Shown here one piece after another: positions 11,391 to 24,700 of a stretch of 64,000 nucleotides of DNA. The DNA comes from Corynespora cassiicola (lineage: Eukaryota; Ascomycota; Dothideomycetes; Pleosporales; Corynesporascaceae): the NCBI GenBank assembly GCA_022059125.1, contig JAEUWY010000008.1, positions 372,001 through 436,000 of the forward strand, in the 5' to 3' direction. Numbering within the stretch: position 1 is the stretch's first letter; every line of letters begins with the position of its first letter. The notes beneath the pieces were generated by a model, which saw only the letters and a list, made by a program, of their open reading frames with translations, was not told where the DNA came from and searched no databases. A program made the translations under genes and the position numbers.

Positions 11391-14300
11391 AAAGTAGCGC
11401 CAAAAGCGGGCGGCTGACAAAGCGATTGCAAATGGGCGGCGAGCGACCCCTGTTTGCGGTTATCAATTTCAATATAAATGGCCTGGCAGATTATCCGCCC
11501 GCGCACATGGGAGTTTGTGGGGTTCGGTCGGAAGAGTCACAGGGCCTGTCGGCGGCGCTGCAGGTCATTGCACGCCAGGCATCCAGGCAGGAGGCCAGGC
11601 AGAGAGACGAGCGCGGCGAGGCACAGGCAGACGAGAGGCAGGCAAAAAGAGCCGGCAGCACGCAGCCTGGTGGCTTCGTGTGTTGGGTGCAGCGAGGGCA
11701 TCGAGTGCAAGCAGTTCTCGGGGAGGGTGCCATGGCATCAGCGGCTGACGCGGGACGTTGGACATGTACACCAGCGAGCAAGCCAGCAGGCCAGACAGAC
11801 TGCGCCGTCGCTAGCTGGTCAACGGCGCGAGAAGGGATGGAGCCAAAGTGCCGCGTCCAGAGCGTTGCCAAGGGCGGTGGTGGCATGCGATGCAGTGGTG
11901 CAGCAGCAGCAGCAGCCAGCAGGGCCCGCGCCAGCAACGCGCAGGACGCGCGACCCTGAGGGCTGGGATGCAGCACAGGCAGCGCGGGCAACGCAGGCAA
12001 CGCAGGCGGCAAGGACATTGACCTCATCTCTGGCGCTGGCGGGCAGCAGCCCTCTCCCCTGGGGGCCGGGAGGCTGTATGGTGCGGTGCGGTGCTCAGGC
12101 ACGCGGGCTCACCGAGAGCAGGCGGCCCCTGCCCTGGCCCTCGTCGTGGGAGAACCAAGGACTTGGGATGCAAGTCGCCAGCCAGTAGCCAACCAGCAGC
12201 CAGTGGCCAGCCGGTGGCCAGCCAGTGACGTGCAAGGCCGGACATGTGCCGACGCCGTGAAGGAGTGAGTGCTGTCATGCTCTGCGGCGGGAGCAGCCGG
12301 CCAGATACAGCCATCCAGATGCGTCGAGCGAGATACGAGGCACGACGACGACACGGCGACGCAACCACACGCCGTGTCAGACTGCTACTGCAACAGAAGG
12401 ACGGCAGCGCATTCGAGAAGGCCAGCGGGCCCCGGGGCCAGCCTTGTTGACTCGTCGCTGTTTGCCCGCCGTGCGGCTCCCGAGGGGGCCCTATCCGAAG
12501 TAAAGCCAGTCTGGCGGGCTCCAGCACCGCTCCAGCACGGCTTCAGCGCGAACAAGTCGACGAACGTCTAGCCACCAGCGTGGCAGTATTGACAATCTCC
12601 CGCGACTTGGCAGGATACACAGGCGTTGGACGACGGGGCGTGTGCGGGCGTGTCGCGTGCTTCAGAGTCGAATCACGCTCCCGTCGAGCCGTGGGGATGG
12701 GAGGCGTGCCGCATCTGTACACATCGCCGCCGAACCAGCGACCTGGGCCTTGCGCCGTGCGGGCTGGCGGGCTGGCGATACAGAGTCGTCACGATGCGAT
12801 GTGAGATTGACGGCGGGTGAAATTCGCAGGCATGTTTCACGCTCTGGTGTTGCAGCTACCGTCTGAGCCTGGGAGCCCTGCCCGCGCCCAGGGCCCTGCA
12901 GCCCGTGGCCATCAGCAGCGTTAGCAGCAGCAGCAGCGCATGCACGCCTGCAAGAGCCTGCAAGACGCTGCACGCCTACGCAGGTCTGCGCAGGCCTGCC
13001 AGCCGGCAGCCAATGGCCCCCAGTCGTTCCGCCGAGGCACAATGGCCGTCGGGCTGCAAAACATCGCGCAAACGGGTCGAATCTCAGCGCCTGGAGTCGT
13101 CCCCGTCCAGCCCGCACGCCGCCAGAACGCCAGAACGCCAGAACGCCCGCCGTCGTCCAAGCACGCGGGCGATGCAGGAGACGAGATGAGCCGCCCGTGT
13201 CCTGCGCGTCCTGCGCGTCCTTGGAGTCCAGCTGTTTTCGCCCCCCCTTTCGCCTGTTTGCCCATGCTGGCCACCACACTGGACGTCGCTGCCACCGTCT
13301 ATGCCGGTAGCACGCATGGCGATTCGTCATCGGGGGCTAGCTTCTACGCTGCACACCCTCCTCTACGCCCACATACCCATCCAAATTTCGAGGAGCACCA
13401 GACCCACCGCCGGCGGCCCTCCGCCACGAGGCATGCTGCTGCCACCGCTGCCACGGCTCCCATTGCGCTGCTGCTGCTGGCTGCTGGCTGCTGGCGGCTG
13501 GCGGCGCCGCGGTGCCTCTATGATGTGATGGGCACAGCGGGCTGCGATTGGCATGGCCCGCAGAGCCCGCAGAGCCCGCAGCGCCCGCACGTAGAGGCGG
13601 CTGTCGTCAAGCGCAGGGCCATCCCGTCGTCCCAAAGACGGTCAGACGGTCAGACTGTAGCAGCGTGCCACCTGATTTGCTTTGGCCCAACGCACCCGCC
13701 ACCCGCCGCCATTCTCCCAGACAGCACCAGTCTTGCGCTGCTCGGCGGCGTCGACGACGACGTGCGAATGCTGGCTCCCAGCGACGAGCCCGCTCTCGTA
13801 CGACCGTGACCATTGCTATGAATATCTGCCTATGAATAATCTGCCCTGCCACCCCCCCTATTCTCCCTCTCTTTTTATAGCACCACTGTCTCCGCTCCTC
13901 TCTCGTCCGCTCCTCGCAACCTCGGAACCTGGGCTCCTGGGAGGCAGATCGCCATTGTCGCCGCGAGCGAGGGTTGCACTCAAGCATCCACCGATATCAA
14001 CTCTCCCTGGCTAGACGAAGACCCCCCTGCAACCACCCAGGCCAGCCCAGCGCAAGCCTGGCAACCACCCCCACAGCGTGCAACGGCAGTTCCCATCGCC
14101 CGCTGCCATCCTGCCCATCCTGCAGCTCCTCACACACGCTCGGCTGCGCTTACGAACGAGTATTTGTGCGCGGCCAGCGGCCTGACGCCCTGGCAGGGTC
14201 CCGTTGGTGCCGTCTTGCTCGCGACAGGTTTTGGCTTGCGGCCCTGCTGGCTTCCAACCTGGCCTCGTCCTAGCCCGCTGCCTCCTAGCCTCGTAGCCTC

Positions 14301-14920
14301 CTAGCTTCCTGGCTTCCTGGCTCCTGCGACCTCCTCCCCCGCCCGCCCGCACACTGGCCACTATCCCGACCATCCCAACCCTCCTAACCTTTCCCAGGGC
14401 CCTGCCCCAAGCCCTCTGCGCTTTCAGGAGACTCGTACACTCACACGCCACGGCCTGCACGCGAGAGCCACGCCGCGAGCCCGCCCAAGTCGTACCCTGG
14501 CATGCCATACGTCGTCTCCACCCATCATCTCTATGCGCCCTGATCTACCGTATAACCTAAACCTGCCCGGCCCTGCGGAGATTTCCTTCCCGCTGTAAAA
14601 CTGTCTCTGTACATACATTAGCAGCCTGCGCGACCTCACTGCTGCCCCCAACCACCCTCTCCCGGACGCTGGCAGTGTACCCTTTGCTTTTCCGTCTTCC
14701 TACGCGGCCGGCGGTCCAGAATCCGCTGCCAGGCCGCTTGTCATTGGCCGCGACCCGGTCCGCAACCGTAGCACCAGCACCAGCCAGCCAACCAGCCTTA
14801 TCCTCGACCGTCTCGCCGACTTAACGACTCGACGACTCGACGACCCCGCTGCCGCCATAATTCGCCCACCCCGACTCGACGACTGTAGCCTACCACTGCA
14901 GACTGACCACCAGGAGAAAC

Positions 14921-17900
14921 ATGCCCGCTGAAGGCACCGGCCGCCCGCTGCTGCCGCAGACCGCCCAGATGCAGAGCTTCACCTTCGCGCCGCCCACCCT
15001 GGCCCCGCGCGAGAACCAGCGCAGTGAGTCCGCGGACCCGCCCGACCTTTTTTTTTGTGACGCCTCGACGTGCCCGGATTGACTGACTGACCGCGCCGTC
15101 CAGACTATGTCTTTGTCGACGAACACAATAGGCACAAGCGCCTCAAAGGTGCGCGCCCCTCCCCGCCCGCCGGCACACTTCGGCGAGCCCGCCGGCCCAC
15201 GGCAATGTGGATGACATGAAAGAGATTGCTAACTCGTCCCTCCCCCACAGTCATGAGAGCTTGCGAGGGCTGTCGCAGACGCAAGATCAAGTGCGATGCC
15301 GCCACCACCAATGCGTGGCCATGCGCCGCCTGCATTCGCCTCAAGCTCAATTGCGTCCCGCCCACCGTCAGCTACGACAAGGACTACAACCCCGGGAGCC
15401 AGACTTTTGAACTCGAGACCAAGCCCCTGGAGTATGCCGCCCCAACGAACCCGCCGCCCCAGGACTACCAGCGCCAGGCCATGATGCCCCACGGCATGGG
15501 CCAGATGCCACCCGCCATGCCCACTCCAGTCTCGGGAACCTACGCCGACGGCATGAGGATGTATCAGACGGCCCCCTACGACCACCAGCAGCAGGACCAC
15601 CTGCAGTATTCTGGCATGCCTCAGCCCCAGGTCATCCAGCAAAACGTTGCCTACACGCCCCAGCAAATGTACTCGGAGCCCCCGTCCCAGGCGCCGGCCC
15701 TGACCATGAGCCCCCCGGAGACGGATGGCAGCTGGAGGAGTGACCCGAGCTCAACTCTGGCCGAAGCGCTGGGCGAGCTCAAGATCGACCACACGGCAGT
15801 CGGTGAGTGTGCCTCCTTCCGCAAACATCCTCCTTCCCCGTTCGTTTGCGCTAACCCCTCATAGCGCCATATATTGCCAACCAGAAAAAGGCACTGGCAG
15901 AAGCACCCGCGCAGGAAGAGTACGAAGTCCAGTTGCCTGCCTCGGTAAGCCTGGACCACACCGTGCGGATTCCGCCGGAAATGATGCCAGCGGAAGATCA
16001 GGCACTGCAATATTTCGACTACTTCTTCACAAACATCCACCCCTACGTCCCAGTCATCAACAAGGCCTACTTCTACCAGCAATGGTCCACCGCCCGGGAC
16101 TCGATTTCGCCACTCATGCTCGAGGCCATCTTTGCCTGCTCCACCCTGATGCTGGGCGAGGTATCCGAGGGCAACAAGTGGCTAGCGCTTGCCTCGAGTC
16201 AGTCGCCCCCACAGTTCTCGTACCACTCCCAGCTAACTGTCATCCAGAACACGAGGAGAGCTTCAAGGATGTCTCACGTTTGAGCACCATGCAAGCCATG
16301 GTCCTGCTCCTAAAGGCGAGGGAAGCATCCCCCAAGCGCGGCTACTTTTGGCGATCGTGGATGTCAGTCGTCGGCCTCGTCGCCATGGCCAAGGACCTCG
16401 AGCTGGATGAGCATTACGAAACGCACCAGATGGGCAAGTCGTGCGGCTCCTCATCGCATGATTGTCTCGCCAAAACCCGAGTTTGGCATATGCTCTTTGT
16501 CATGGAGACTATGATAGGAGGGCCCCAAGGTAAGTGAATGCGAGTTTCTACTGGTTGGCTTCCCCTTGACACGTCTAGGTCGCTACGACTTGGGAGTCTC
16601 GGTCGATACCATTGACTTGGAAATGCCGAGGAACCTGCCAGGGCTGGATGCTGCCGAGTTCCAGGTCGCGCGCCATTTCGCCCAGTTCCTTAGGGTCATC
16701 AAGAACGTCCAGGCGAGCACCCTCATGTACGGCAAGTTGAGGAAGAAGACGAGTGACTGGGCGCTGGACCCCAACTTTGTAGGCCACAATGCGGATTTCC
16801 CCATCTGGCTCCGGGAGCTTCCAGAGGACATGCAGATTGTTTATCCCCAGGACGGATCGCCTCCCTGGATTCCCTCCCATTACGTGGCCAACATGCACTG
16901 CTACCATTACCTGAGCGTCATCATGCACTTCCGCCCGCAGCTCCACGCCGTTTCTGACTCGTACGATGGCATATGGAAACAACACATGATTTCGTGCTAT
17001 ACGGCAGCGAAGAACCTATGCAGGCTTCAGGAGGCAATTCTCAAAACATACGGGCTGCCCGGACTTTTGTGCATGTTGAGGGGAATCAGCTTCACCATCT
17101 ATTCCATCCTCACTTGCACAATGCTACACCTGGTGAGTGGCTTGCGAGCAAAAAGGCTAATGGCCCCTTCTAACATCGACATAGGTTGCCATCACTTGCC
17201 CGGACCCAGAGCTCAACAACGATGCGCGGGAATTCTTTGTGCGCCACATGCGCATCCTGGAGACATGCACTCCCTCGTGGCCCATGCCGGAGATGCACCA
17301 GCAGGTCAACAACCTTCGCCAGGCCTTCTCCGCAGATGTCACCAAGCCATTTGAGTTGAAGCCGACGTTTCCCTTTGGAAGCCCGCAGGTACCCACACAG
17401 TCGAGCCCTATGAGCAACGAGGGATCCTACCGGTCTCGTCTCCCAAGCCAACAGTCGCCTCTGAATCAGCCAGGTCAGGTCAACTACCATGCACACCCCA
17501 TTACTCCACCAATATCGGCGTCCGACCACGACCCCAAGGCTGACTCTCCCGTAGCTCAGTCTCTGGTCATGATGGCATCAGGTCAGCGCGGTTCCCAGTC
17601 TGCACAGGGCATGCAAATGCAGGAGCCAGTGCAGTGGAATCCACAGCGCATCTTTGAGTAAGTCTTTGCATGGTCATTTTTTCTGTGAACAGTGCTGACT
17701 GCCATGTAGACAATGGAATGTTGCGTTTGGTACGCCCCCTCCTACTAGTTCCTCGTCCCAGTCGTCTCCGCCGCTAAGACCGCCCCCCGCAGGCACCAAC
17801 TACGAGCTCCGGACACCACAGGAGGCCAACCAGCCCCATTATCAGCTGCCGAACGTGTCCCCACAATCCGGCAGTGTCCAATCTGGCCAATCCCAGCTTC

Positions 17901-18061
17901 CACCATCGTCCAATTATGCCGCGCCCAACGCTGCTCCCTACGTTACGCCGACTATGTGGCAAGAGGTGGTTGCGAGCTCCTTCCCGGACAATCTAAAGCG
18001 CAGGTGGGATCAGGGGAATGCTCCCATGGTCGACCAGTCCATGTACAAGAGGGCCAGGTGA
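14921..18061 (+). CDS. Zn2Cys6 transcription factor with fungal_trans domain
   Basis: Nuclear DNA-binding regulator; target unknown. Eight exons give about 897 aa: 14921-15023, 15104-15148, 15251-15802, 15865-16197, 16248-16529, 16579-17132, 17185-17657, 17710-18061. The zinc cluster is CEGCRRRKIKC...CAACIRLKLNC, residues 54-84, spacing C-x2-C-x6-C-x9-C-x2-C-x6-C. It is preceded by the tract FVDEHNRHKRLK, which probably aids nuclear import. A Pro/Gln/Met-rich linker follows, then the regulatory domain (YFDYFFTNIHPYVPVINKAY, RLSTMQAMVLLLKARE, YFWRSWMSVVGLVAMAKDL). The C-terminus is Ser/Pro/Gln-rich and ends DQSMYKRAR. The ATG at 14921 is chosen because it opens directly into this frame. A GTACGC...CCGCAG segment in the last exon could be a further in-frame intron. 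It may have a long GC-rich leader. Confidence 0.9.
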
Positions 18062-21000
18062 TTGCGTTGCCTCGCGCGTGAGATGACTGTTTCACGCGGC
18101 GATCAGGAGTCTCGAATGCATCCACATACCCACCACACCCAAATGCAACTCGACAGGGAAGGCCACGGACCCTAGACGACAACAGATTCTCGCCCCCCGC
18201 TCGATGCTCCAGGGGGTGCACAAGATTGCTGGACGGACGACACACGAAAAGCGAATGGACGGCCAGACGAGCCTGGCCGAGGTGCTGCATGCCTGCACAG
18301 TCACAGCATCGGCCAGCACCGGGCACCGCAGACTAGGCTGCCATGCGAGTAGCCGGCTAACCCCCATCACGAGATGTCTTGAAGGATCGGGGGCCAGCAG
18401 CCTATCAGCTACTGTGCCGTGCAGCACGAGCATTTCGACGAAAAGTAATTGTTTGCTTCGATTGCATACACACTGACAGCCGCCCTGCGACCACTGCGGC
18501 AGGGCGGGAAAAGCATTTCGATATCGCACGGAGAAATTCTTTCTCCGCCGTTTGTTGAACGGACAACCTGTACTCTAATTCACTCTGCATTGCATTGGGC
18601 GGGTTTATCCGGAAAACGCGGGTATGGGAAAGGGATAGGATCACCATCAGGAATGGTGTCTAATGCTATTTGATCAATATGGCCTCAGCAATTGTCTTTC
18701 GTCACTCTCGCGCCCCGACCTGCCGTTCTCGACATATGTGTCCTATCTGCCACAGGGTGAAATGCCAATGTATCCCTGCCCTCCTCGGAGCAGCGGAGTG
18801 CCCTCCGATGCATTCACAATGACGCACAATGGCCGTGTTACGCTGGCAGCGGTAACCGAGTCCCACAATGGCTGGCAGTCCGCTAAGAGCTTATTCTCCG
18901 CGCCTTTTGAGCCTGGTGCCAGACTACCAGCTTCCCCAGACTCTGCAGACGAGCCAACGGTGCTTGCCGGGCTGTTCGGGCTACGCTGATGGCGCCTTAC
19001 CGCACCGAACCGCTGCATTGCCTTTATCCATTTGTGCTACAGCAGGCTAAGGATCTGGCGAGGTGCAGTAGTATGACAGCTGCATGCACATGCAATCACC
19101 ACGGTACTATGGATTCTAGCAATTAACTTTGCCTCTAATATTGCACGGGTTAGCTAGTTGGTTAGGTACCTAGGAAGGTAGGGCAAGTGCCCAGCACACA
19201 GACAGAAAACACGTCCAAGCTACGCACATCAAAAGCGCCTTCAATACATTCATCCTTAATAAATGCGCCGTTCCAGAACGTCAACCATGCGCCGGGAGGG
19301 CACCAATCAGATGCAACTCGCCACAAGACGACTGTAGACCAAACGACAAGGACAACCGATCGGAACGTGTAGCGCGCCCCAAGTTCGATGGTTCTTCCGA
19401 AATTCCGTGCCTGGAGTGGAAAAGGGCATGCCCTGGCGAACCACGGATTTCGCATCACATCAAAACCAGGTTCAAGATGCGGCAGAAGGCCAAAGTACCT
19501 TGCAGAGGCGATCCACGTCCCGCAAACGTGCAATTTCCACAGGCGGATTCGGGTATCGGGTCAATATCAACTACGTCTCCTAGAGGGTTGTCCCGAGGCG
19601 CGAGAGATGCGATGGCAGGCCATGGAATTGACATGTGAAGCCCGCGCACTGACTTTGCATCGGCCACCTCCTACAGCAAGGCGTAGCGGGCGGGCCATCA
19701 TTCTCCCACGCCTGTGCGGAGAGGGGGCCACCCTTGTACATGGAGGGACGTGCACAGCTTACCGCGATTTGACAGGCGTGAGCATCAGCGCGTGGTGGTG
19801 GTGGTGCTTGGACCACGCTCGACCATGGCTGGGCTGGGATTCGCCAGCAAAGACAAGGATGGGGGCGACTTTGACCGCTCAACTCTGTAGTTGAGTGGTT
19901 TTACGAAGGCGAAGCTATCGATTTCCTGCTGCTCGATTGACGTCGTACAAACGGTAGGCCCGATTTACCTATGCAAAACCCCGGTGTTTTGAGGACTTGG
20001 CCTTTTGAACGGATCGAGAAGGTCGACGATAGAGAGTTCGGACAGCGCCGCCACTTCCTCTGAAGCCGTTATCTTGTCTTGTTCCATGCCGTCAGCGTTT
20101 CTCCCATGGCCTGGAGAGGAGCGGCCTCTAATCTCCCTGCCCACTTGCCTCTAGCCAATGCTTAGTATGATTGCCAACACGGCTCCCAAGCCCATGTCCG
20201 TGTGCTTTGGCACTAGGGGGGAAGCATGGTACGACTCGTACCGGAAAATCCCACATGATCGTGATCTGCCTGCCTGCCATCAATGCATCCCATCCTTCAA
20301 ACCCCTTCCACAACACGTGTACCCCGTAATTTTCTCCCGCCCCTCCCCTCTACTACCCTCTTTGATTTCTCGGCAACGATGAGGCATCAACCCTTATTTT
20401 CCCGATCTTGTGGTTGAGAGCTAAACCGTTTCCCGCATGAACCCAACGTTAGAAATGCGGGCCGAATTACCCACTCAGAAAAGCGGTTTCTTGGCAACAC
20501 TGTACCGTTGGAGCAATTTGGCGAACAGGTTTTTTTTTCCCTCCCTCTACTACCCTTGATGCTCTCTTTTGGCCATGGAGTGGTGGTGATTTCTCATCAC
20601 GGCCCGCTGGTGTCTACAAGGTACTATATGGCATCTGCAGCCACAACTCTCAATATATACATACGCGCGTCTAAGCACCGAAAGACGCTATAGAGCAGCA
20701 CTACTGCGCCTCAACAAGGCGGGAATACGACGATGGACGACGACTAATTTTTTTTTCCTCCCTCTAGTCTTGTCATCACCATCCCAATGCGGTGCGTACG
20801 TATGATTGTAACATTGCAGGCAAAGTTTCGACTCGCCCATCCCACAGTGATGGATCCCACATCCTCCTTGGTAGTAGGAGGGAGGAGAAGCCCACAAAAA
20901 AGAGAGAGAGAGAGACCCATCATAGCCCCATCCGTTGGCTTTTCCCTTGATCCCCATGGCTCATGATTCGCTCGCGTCGTGGCAAGCAGCGAATTGGGAA

Positions 21001-21464
21001 AAACAAGGGCAGAGGGTACATGGCATCACGGCCGCCCCACGGGTCGACCCTCCCGAGCCCTCTGGGGCGAAAAAAGGCCCAAAAAGGACAGAAAAAAAAA
21101 GTGACCGACCGACCGACCGACCGACTGGCATCACTCTCTTGCCTCTCTCTCTCTCTCTTCTCCACAGGGAGGAGCTCTGCCAAGCGAGGGAAAAAAAACA
21201 ATCGATTGGTTGCGAATTCTCCCTGGGAAGGGAAAGCAATTCGGCCGCACATACACACACACACGTGCGGCCACGCGTGGGAAAAGAGGCTGTCCGCGCA
21301 CGCTCAGCACGTCATCTGCCCATGTCCATGTCCATGCTCATGCCCATGCCCATGCCATCCCATGTCCGTCTGCCCGCCAACCCGCGCCCCGTCTCGTCTC
21401 GTCTGGCTACCCTTCCCCAGGCCCACTCGACCCGGCCCAGTCAGTCGAGTGCAGTCCAGCCCAA

Positions 21465-21579
21465 GCAGGCAGGCAGGCAGGCAGGCACACATCAGTGTGT
21501 CGAAACTCTGCTCCCGCCCATCTACCCACTTAAACCCGCCTGCCTGCCTACCTGCCTGCCTGCCTACCTACCTACCTAA
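21465..21579. repeat. GGCA and CCTG/CCTA tetranucleotide tracts
   Basis: Two nearby tetranucleotide tracts, GGCA at 21465-21487 and CCTG/CCTA at 21538-21579. They are approximate reverse complements and could pair as a hairpin. Confidence 0.7.
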
Positions 21580-21662
21580 CCCAGTAACAATATATGTGCA
21601 GTGCCTCTCCTTGCCCCCTGTGCGGATAAAGGTCGGGTATAGAGGAGGGCTGGTTGGTATGG

Positions 21663-21664
<2 letters not shown>

Positions 21665-21697
<33 letters not shown>
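21665..21697. repeat. AGC trinucleotide repeat, 11 units
   Basis: Eleven perfect AGC units in non-coding DNA. A long frame through it would encode poly-Ser but has no other sign of being a gene. Confidence 0.85.
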
Positions 21698-21700
<3 letters not shown>

Positions 21701-24700
21701 CAATCCACGTTAGTAGTAGATGGAGGGCAGGGAGAGAAAGAAGAGGGCCATAGTATTCCAGAGCAAAGCGATGGCCATGTCAGTCTACTCCCGCCTGTTT
21801 TTCCCGCCTTTGGCGTGGTGTTGGACGTGTTACAGCTTCGATGGGGTAGCGTGTGTGATCGCCCGCCGGCATCTATCCTGACATTTCCCAGCTCCCGCCC
21901 AACGCACGTTCACCACACAATGTCTCTTTTCGGTGCCGGTGCGACCCAGTTGTCGATGGGGGGAGGTTGTTCGAGATGCGGTGGTGTGGCGTGATGGGGA
22001 TCATGGCTCGAAACGTCGCGTTACAGAATTTCTCTCTCTCTCTCTTTGCGTTAGGTAAGTGGGAATGATAATTGTACATTATACATGTCCGTTCTGTGCA
22101 GAGGGGGTTCGGATAGTGGCGATGATGTTCTGGCCGTGTATGTGAAACTCGGCACGTATACTTACGCGCATGCGCCTACATACACACACACACTGGCGTG
22201 CGTATACACACGTCGTACGTCTGGCATACCTAGGTTCGTCTAACATGACGTTACGTGTCGTGTGCGCGCGTACTCTCTTCACAGCAACAAAGTAGCCGGA
22301 ACGATTAAGCCATACATTGTCGACGACGTTTTGCCGCATCGGGCACCACGATACGAAAACGAAAACCGGCAATGCCCATGCCCATGCCTATACCCATGCC
22401 CATGCGAGAAAAAGGCGCCCCTTGTCCGCCCCAGGTGAAGGCTGCGGCACTTGCCGACCGGCTCTCGCTCTGCATGCCTGTCAGACTGCCGCGCCGTCGC
22501 CCTCGAGTTCCATCTTGCGGTCCCATGGCTGCAACGCCGAAGCTGTGAAACTTTGGGCTATTCGTCATTGTCAGGCCAGTCGTGTGGCGACGGCGACGAC
22601 GGCGGCGGCGGCGGCGGCGGGCGAGCGCAGCTTTTCTCGTTGCCGTCCATGGGGCATGGAATTGCCGAAAGGTTCATTCTGGAAGAGGGGGGGCGGTCGT
22701 GAATGACTAAGGGACGGTCCGAAAGAGAGTCCGAGGGGTGCGAGACAAGGGATAGGGCTGGGCTGGGCTGGGCTGCCTGCCTGCCTGCGTGGGGGGGCCT
22801 GCGTTTGGGCGGCGCGCCTCTTGATTCGCCGTGGCCTTTTGTAGTGTAAGAGCAATGCCCGCGAATCGTCGTTCCTTTCCCCTCCTCGCCCTCTGCCATC
22901 GATGCATTGCATAACTAACTGGACTTTGCAACGATCAAAGCGCCCATCGCATGGCAATTACCCAAAGGGCCCTTTTTTTTTTGGCTCAAGGTTTTTTTTC
23001 TTCCTTCTAAACATCTTTTCGCCCTTGGAGTTTCGTCCTAGGACTGAATGAATCATGGAGTCGATGTCTGGGTGGGAGGATCTCGGAACCATATCTCCGA
23101 TGTCATTGATAGAGGTTCCACGTTCTCGAGGCTTTTGGATGACGCCGGACAGGGATTTTCCTGTTCCTGTTTCTGATCTTTCTGACACTTTCGGGAGGTT
23201 TTTTTTTTTCGCAATGAGGCTGCGCAATCCGTATCGCGGCCATCTCGGGCAATCTACATAAATTCCTCATCGCCCTGCATATACACCGGCCCGAACAATG
23301 GTCGTCCCGTCCCGATTTGGAGCAAAATCAAGCGAGGCTGCAGACCGACCGCCTTTTAGTTTGATGGTAGGACCGCCAAGATAAGGCCAGAATGTTTGAC
23401 GGCTGTGGGTAAGGCCGTCGATAGCACTTCTCCTCAATCTCCGCAAGCTACAAAAAACTTGTGATATACCATTCGCTGCCAAGTTTTGCGAGAGGAAAAA
23501 AGAGAGGTTGATTACTATGAAGTTACATCCTGCCAAACCAATTGGCCCCACATCATTGAGTTAAGGGAGCTCCCCCACTTCGCCCCAAGCCCACGTTCGT
23601 CTCAGCTGCCACACACCGCTCGCTTGCTGGCTGGATACTCTCCCCTTTTTACGTTACTTTCAAAGGTCCACACTAAAGGTGCCACTCCAGTCCAGTCCAC
23701 CAAGGTCGCTGGGAGACCCTACCGGAGACGGACCCCCCCCCCTCCCAAGCATATCTTCTGGTAATGCATTTCTATACACGAACGTTGCCGAGTTCCGAGT
23801 CCCGCTTTCCCCCATACATACATAGCTACCTACCTATACACAACGATGTTACATGTAACGAGTCCCATCCCCTCTAGCTACGCGTTTCAGGACCCGTGTA
23901 TCGGAGGGGGGGGGGACCCGCGGCTCTGGTCGTCGTCGCTTGGGGGGGGGGCCTCACTTCCGGAATTCTTCGCCAGGTTTTCGACAATGTGGGTGTGTGC
24001 ATGCATATATACCGTAGATTAGCCTTGCCGTGGGAATCTGAGGCGCGGCGAAACGTTCTTTCGCAATGCATAATGGATGGCAGGGCAGGCAGGGAACGGT
24101 GGTCGTGGGGAATTCCAAGGTTCGCCGGCAACTTACCTACCTACCTACCTTGCCTGGCTCCAAACGGTCCCTCCCTCCCTCGGAACTAGATCATGCACCG
24201 AGTTGTACAACCTCGATCGTGTTTATGAACCGTGGTCCGGATGCTGATTGGTATGTTAGGGGGGAGGGGTGCTCGATGATGCTGGCTGGTTTGCTAATGC
24301 GCAACTCCAAAGTGTTTCATGTGAGATGGATGGTCGCCAATCTATCGGTTGGGTGGCTCGGCCGCTCGTTTGGGTGTAAGGATCTTGCATCTCTTTTTGC
24401 AAGGGGTTCAGACAGACCGGATGGCGATAAAATCACGCACAGAAAAGAGAGCCTATGGGAATTCGACGCTGCATCCTAGTCCGATCCGCCAAGCATCTAT
24501 TGGGCATAACACAAAAAAGTCGTACGTTGTGAAATAATGAAAGGCGCCGTTGCTCTACTCTATACTTTCCAAGGGACACTCGTCTTGCCGGGACCAATCC
24601 CAGATTTGGGCAACATTTCCCCATTGGGAGGGGGGGAGGGGACCCATTGCACCGGTATCAGGAAGCAATTTGGGAATCTTATTCAGGATATAACTTTTCC

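Larger units (their letters stand above)
11139..14920. other. Long GC-rich low-complexity divergent region
   Basis: 3.8 kb between CIA2 and the Zn2Cys6 regulator. It is very GC-rich and packed with short direct repeats: GGT at 11224-11249, GGCAG at 11364-11390, CCAGAACG near 13120, GCAGAGCCC near 13556 and CGACGACT near 14825. The many overlapping long frames on all strands reflect a lack of A/T-rich stops, not coding. The pyrimidine-rich part at 13850-14900 probably contains a long 5' leader of the regulator. Confidence 0.6.

Noticed and set aside
11132..13809. Several 200-290-codon frames on both strands
   Set aside because: High GC content removes stop codons in all frames; compositions are Arg/Ala/Pro/Gly-rich with no domain.
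20963..21994. 343-codon open frame with poly-Ser
   Set aside because: It runs through several microsatellites, overlaps other open frames and has no recognisable domain or intron structure.
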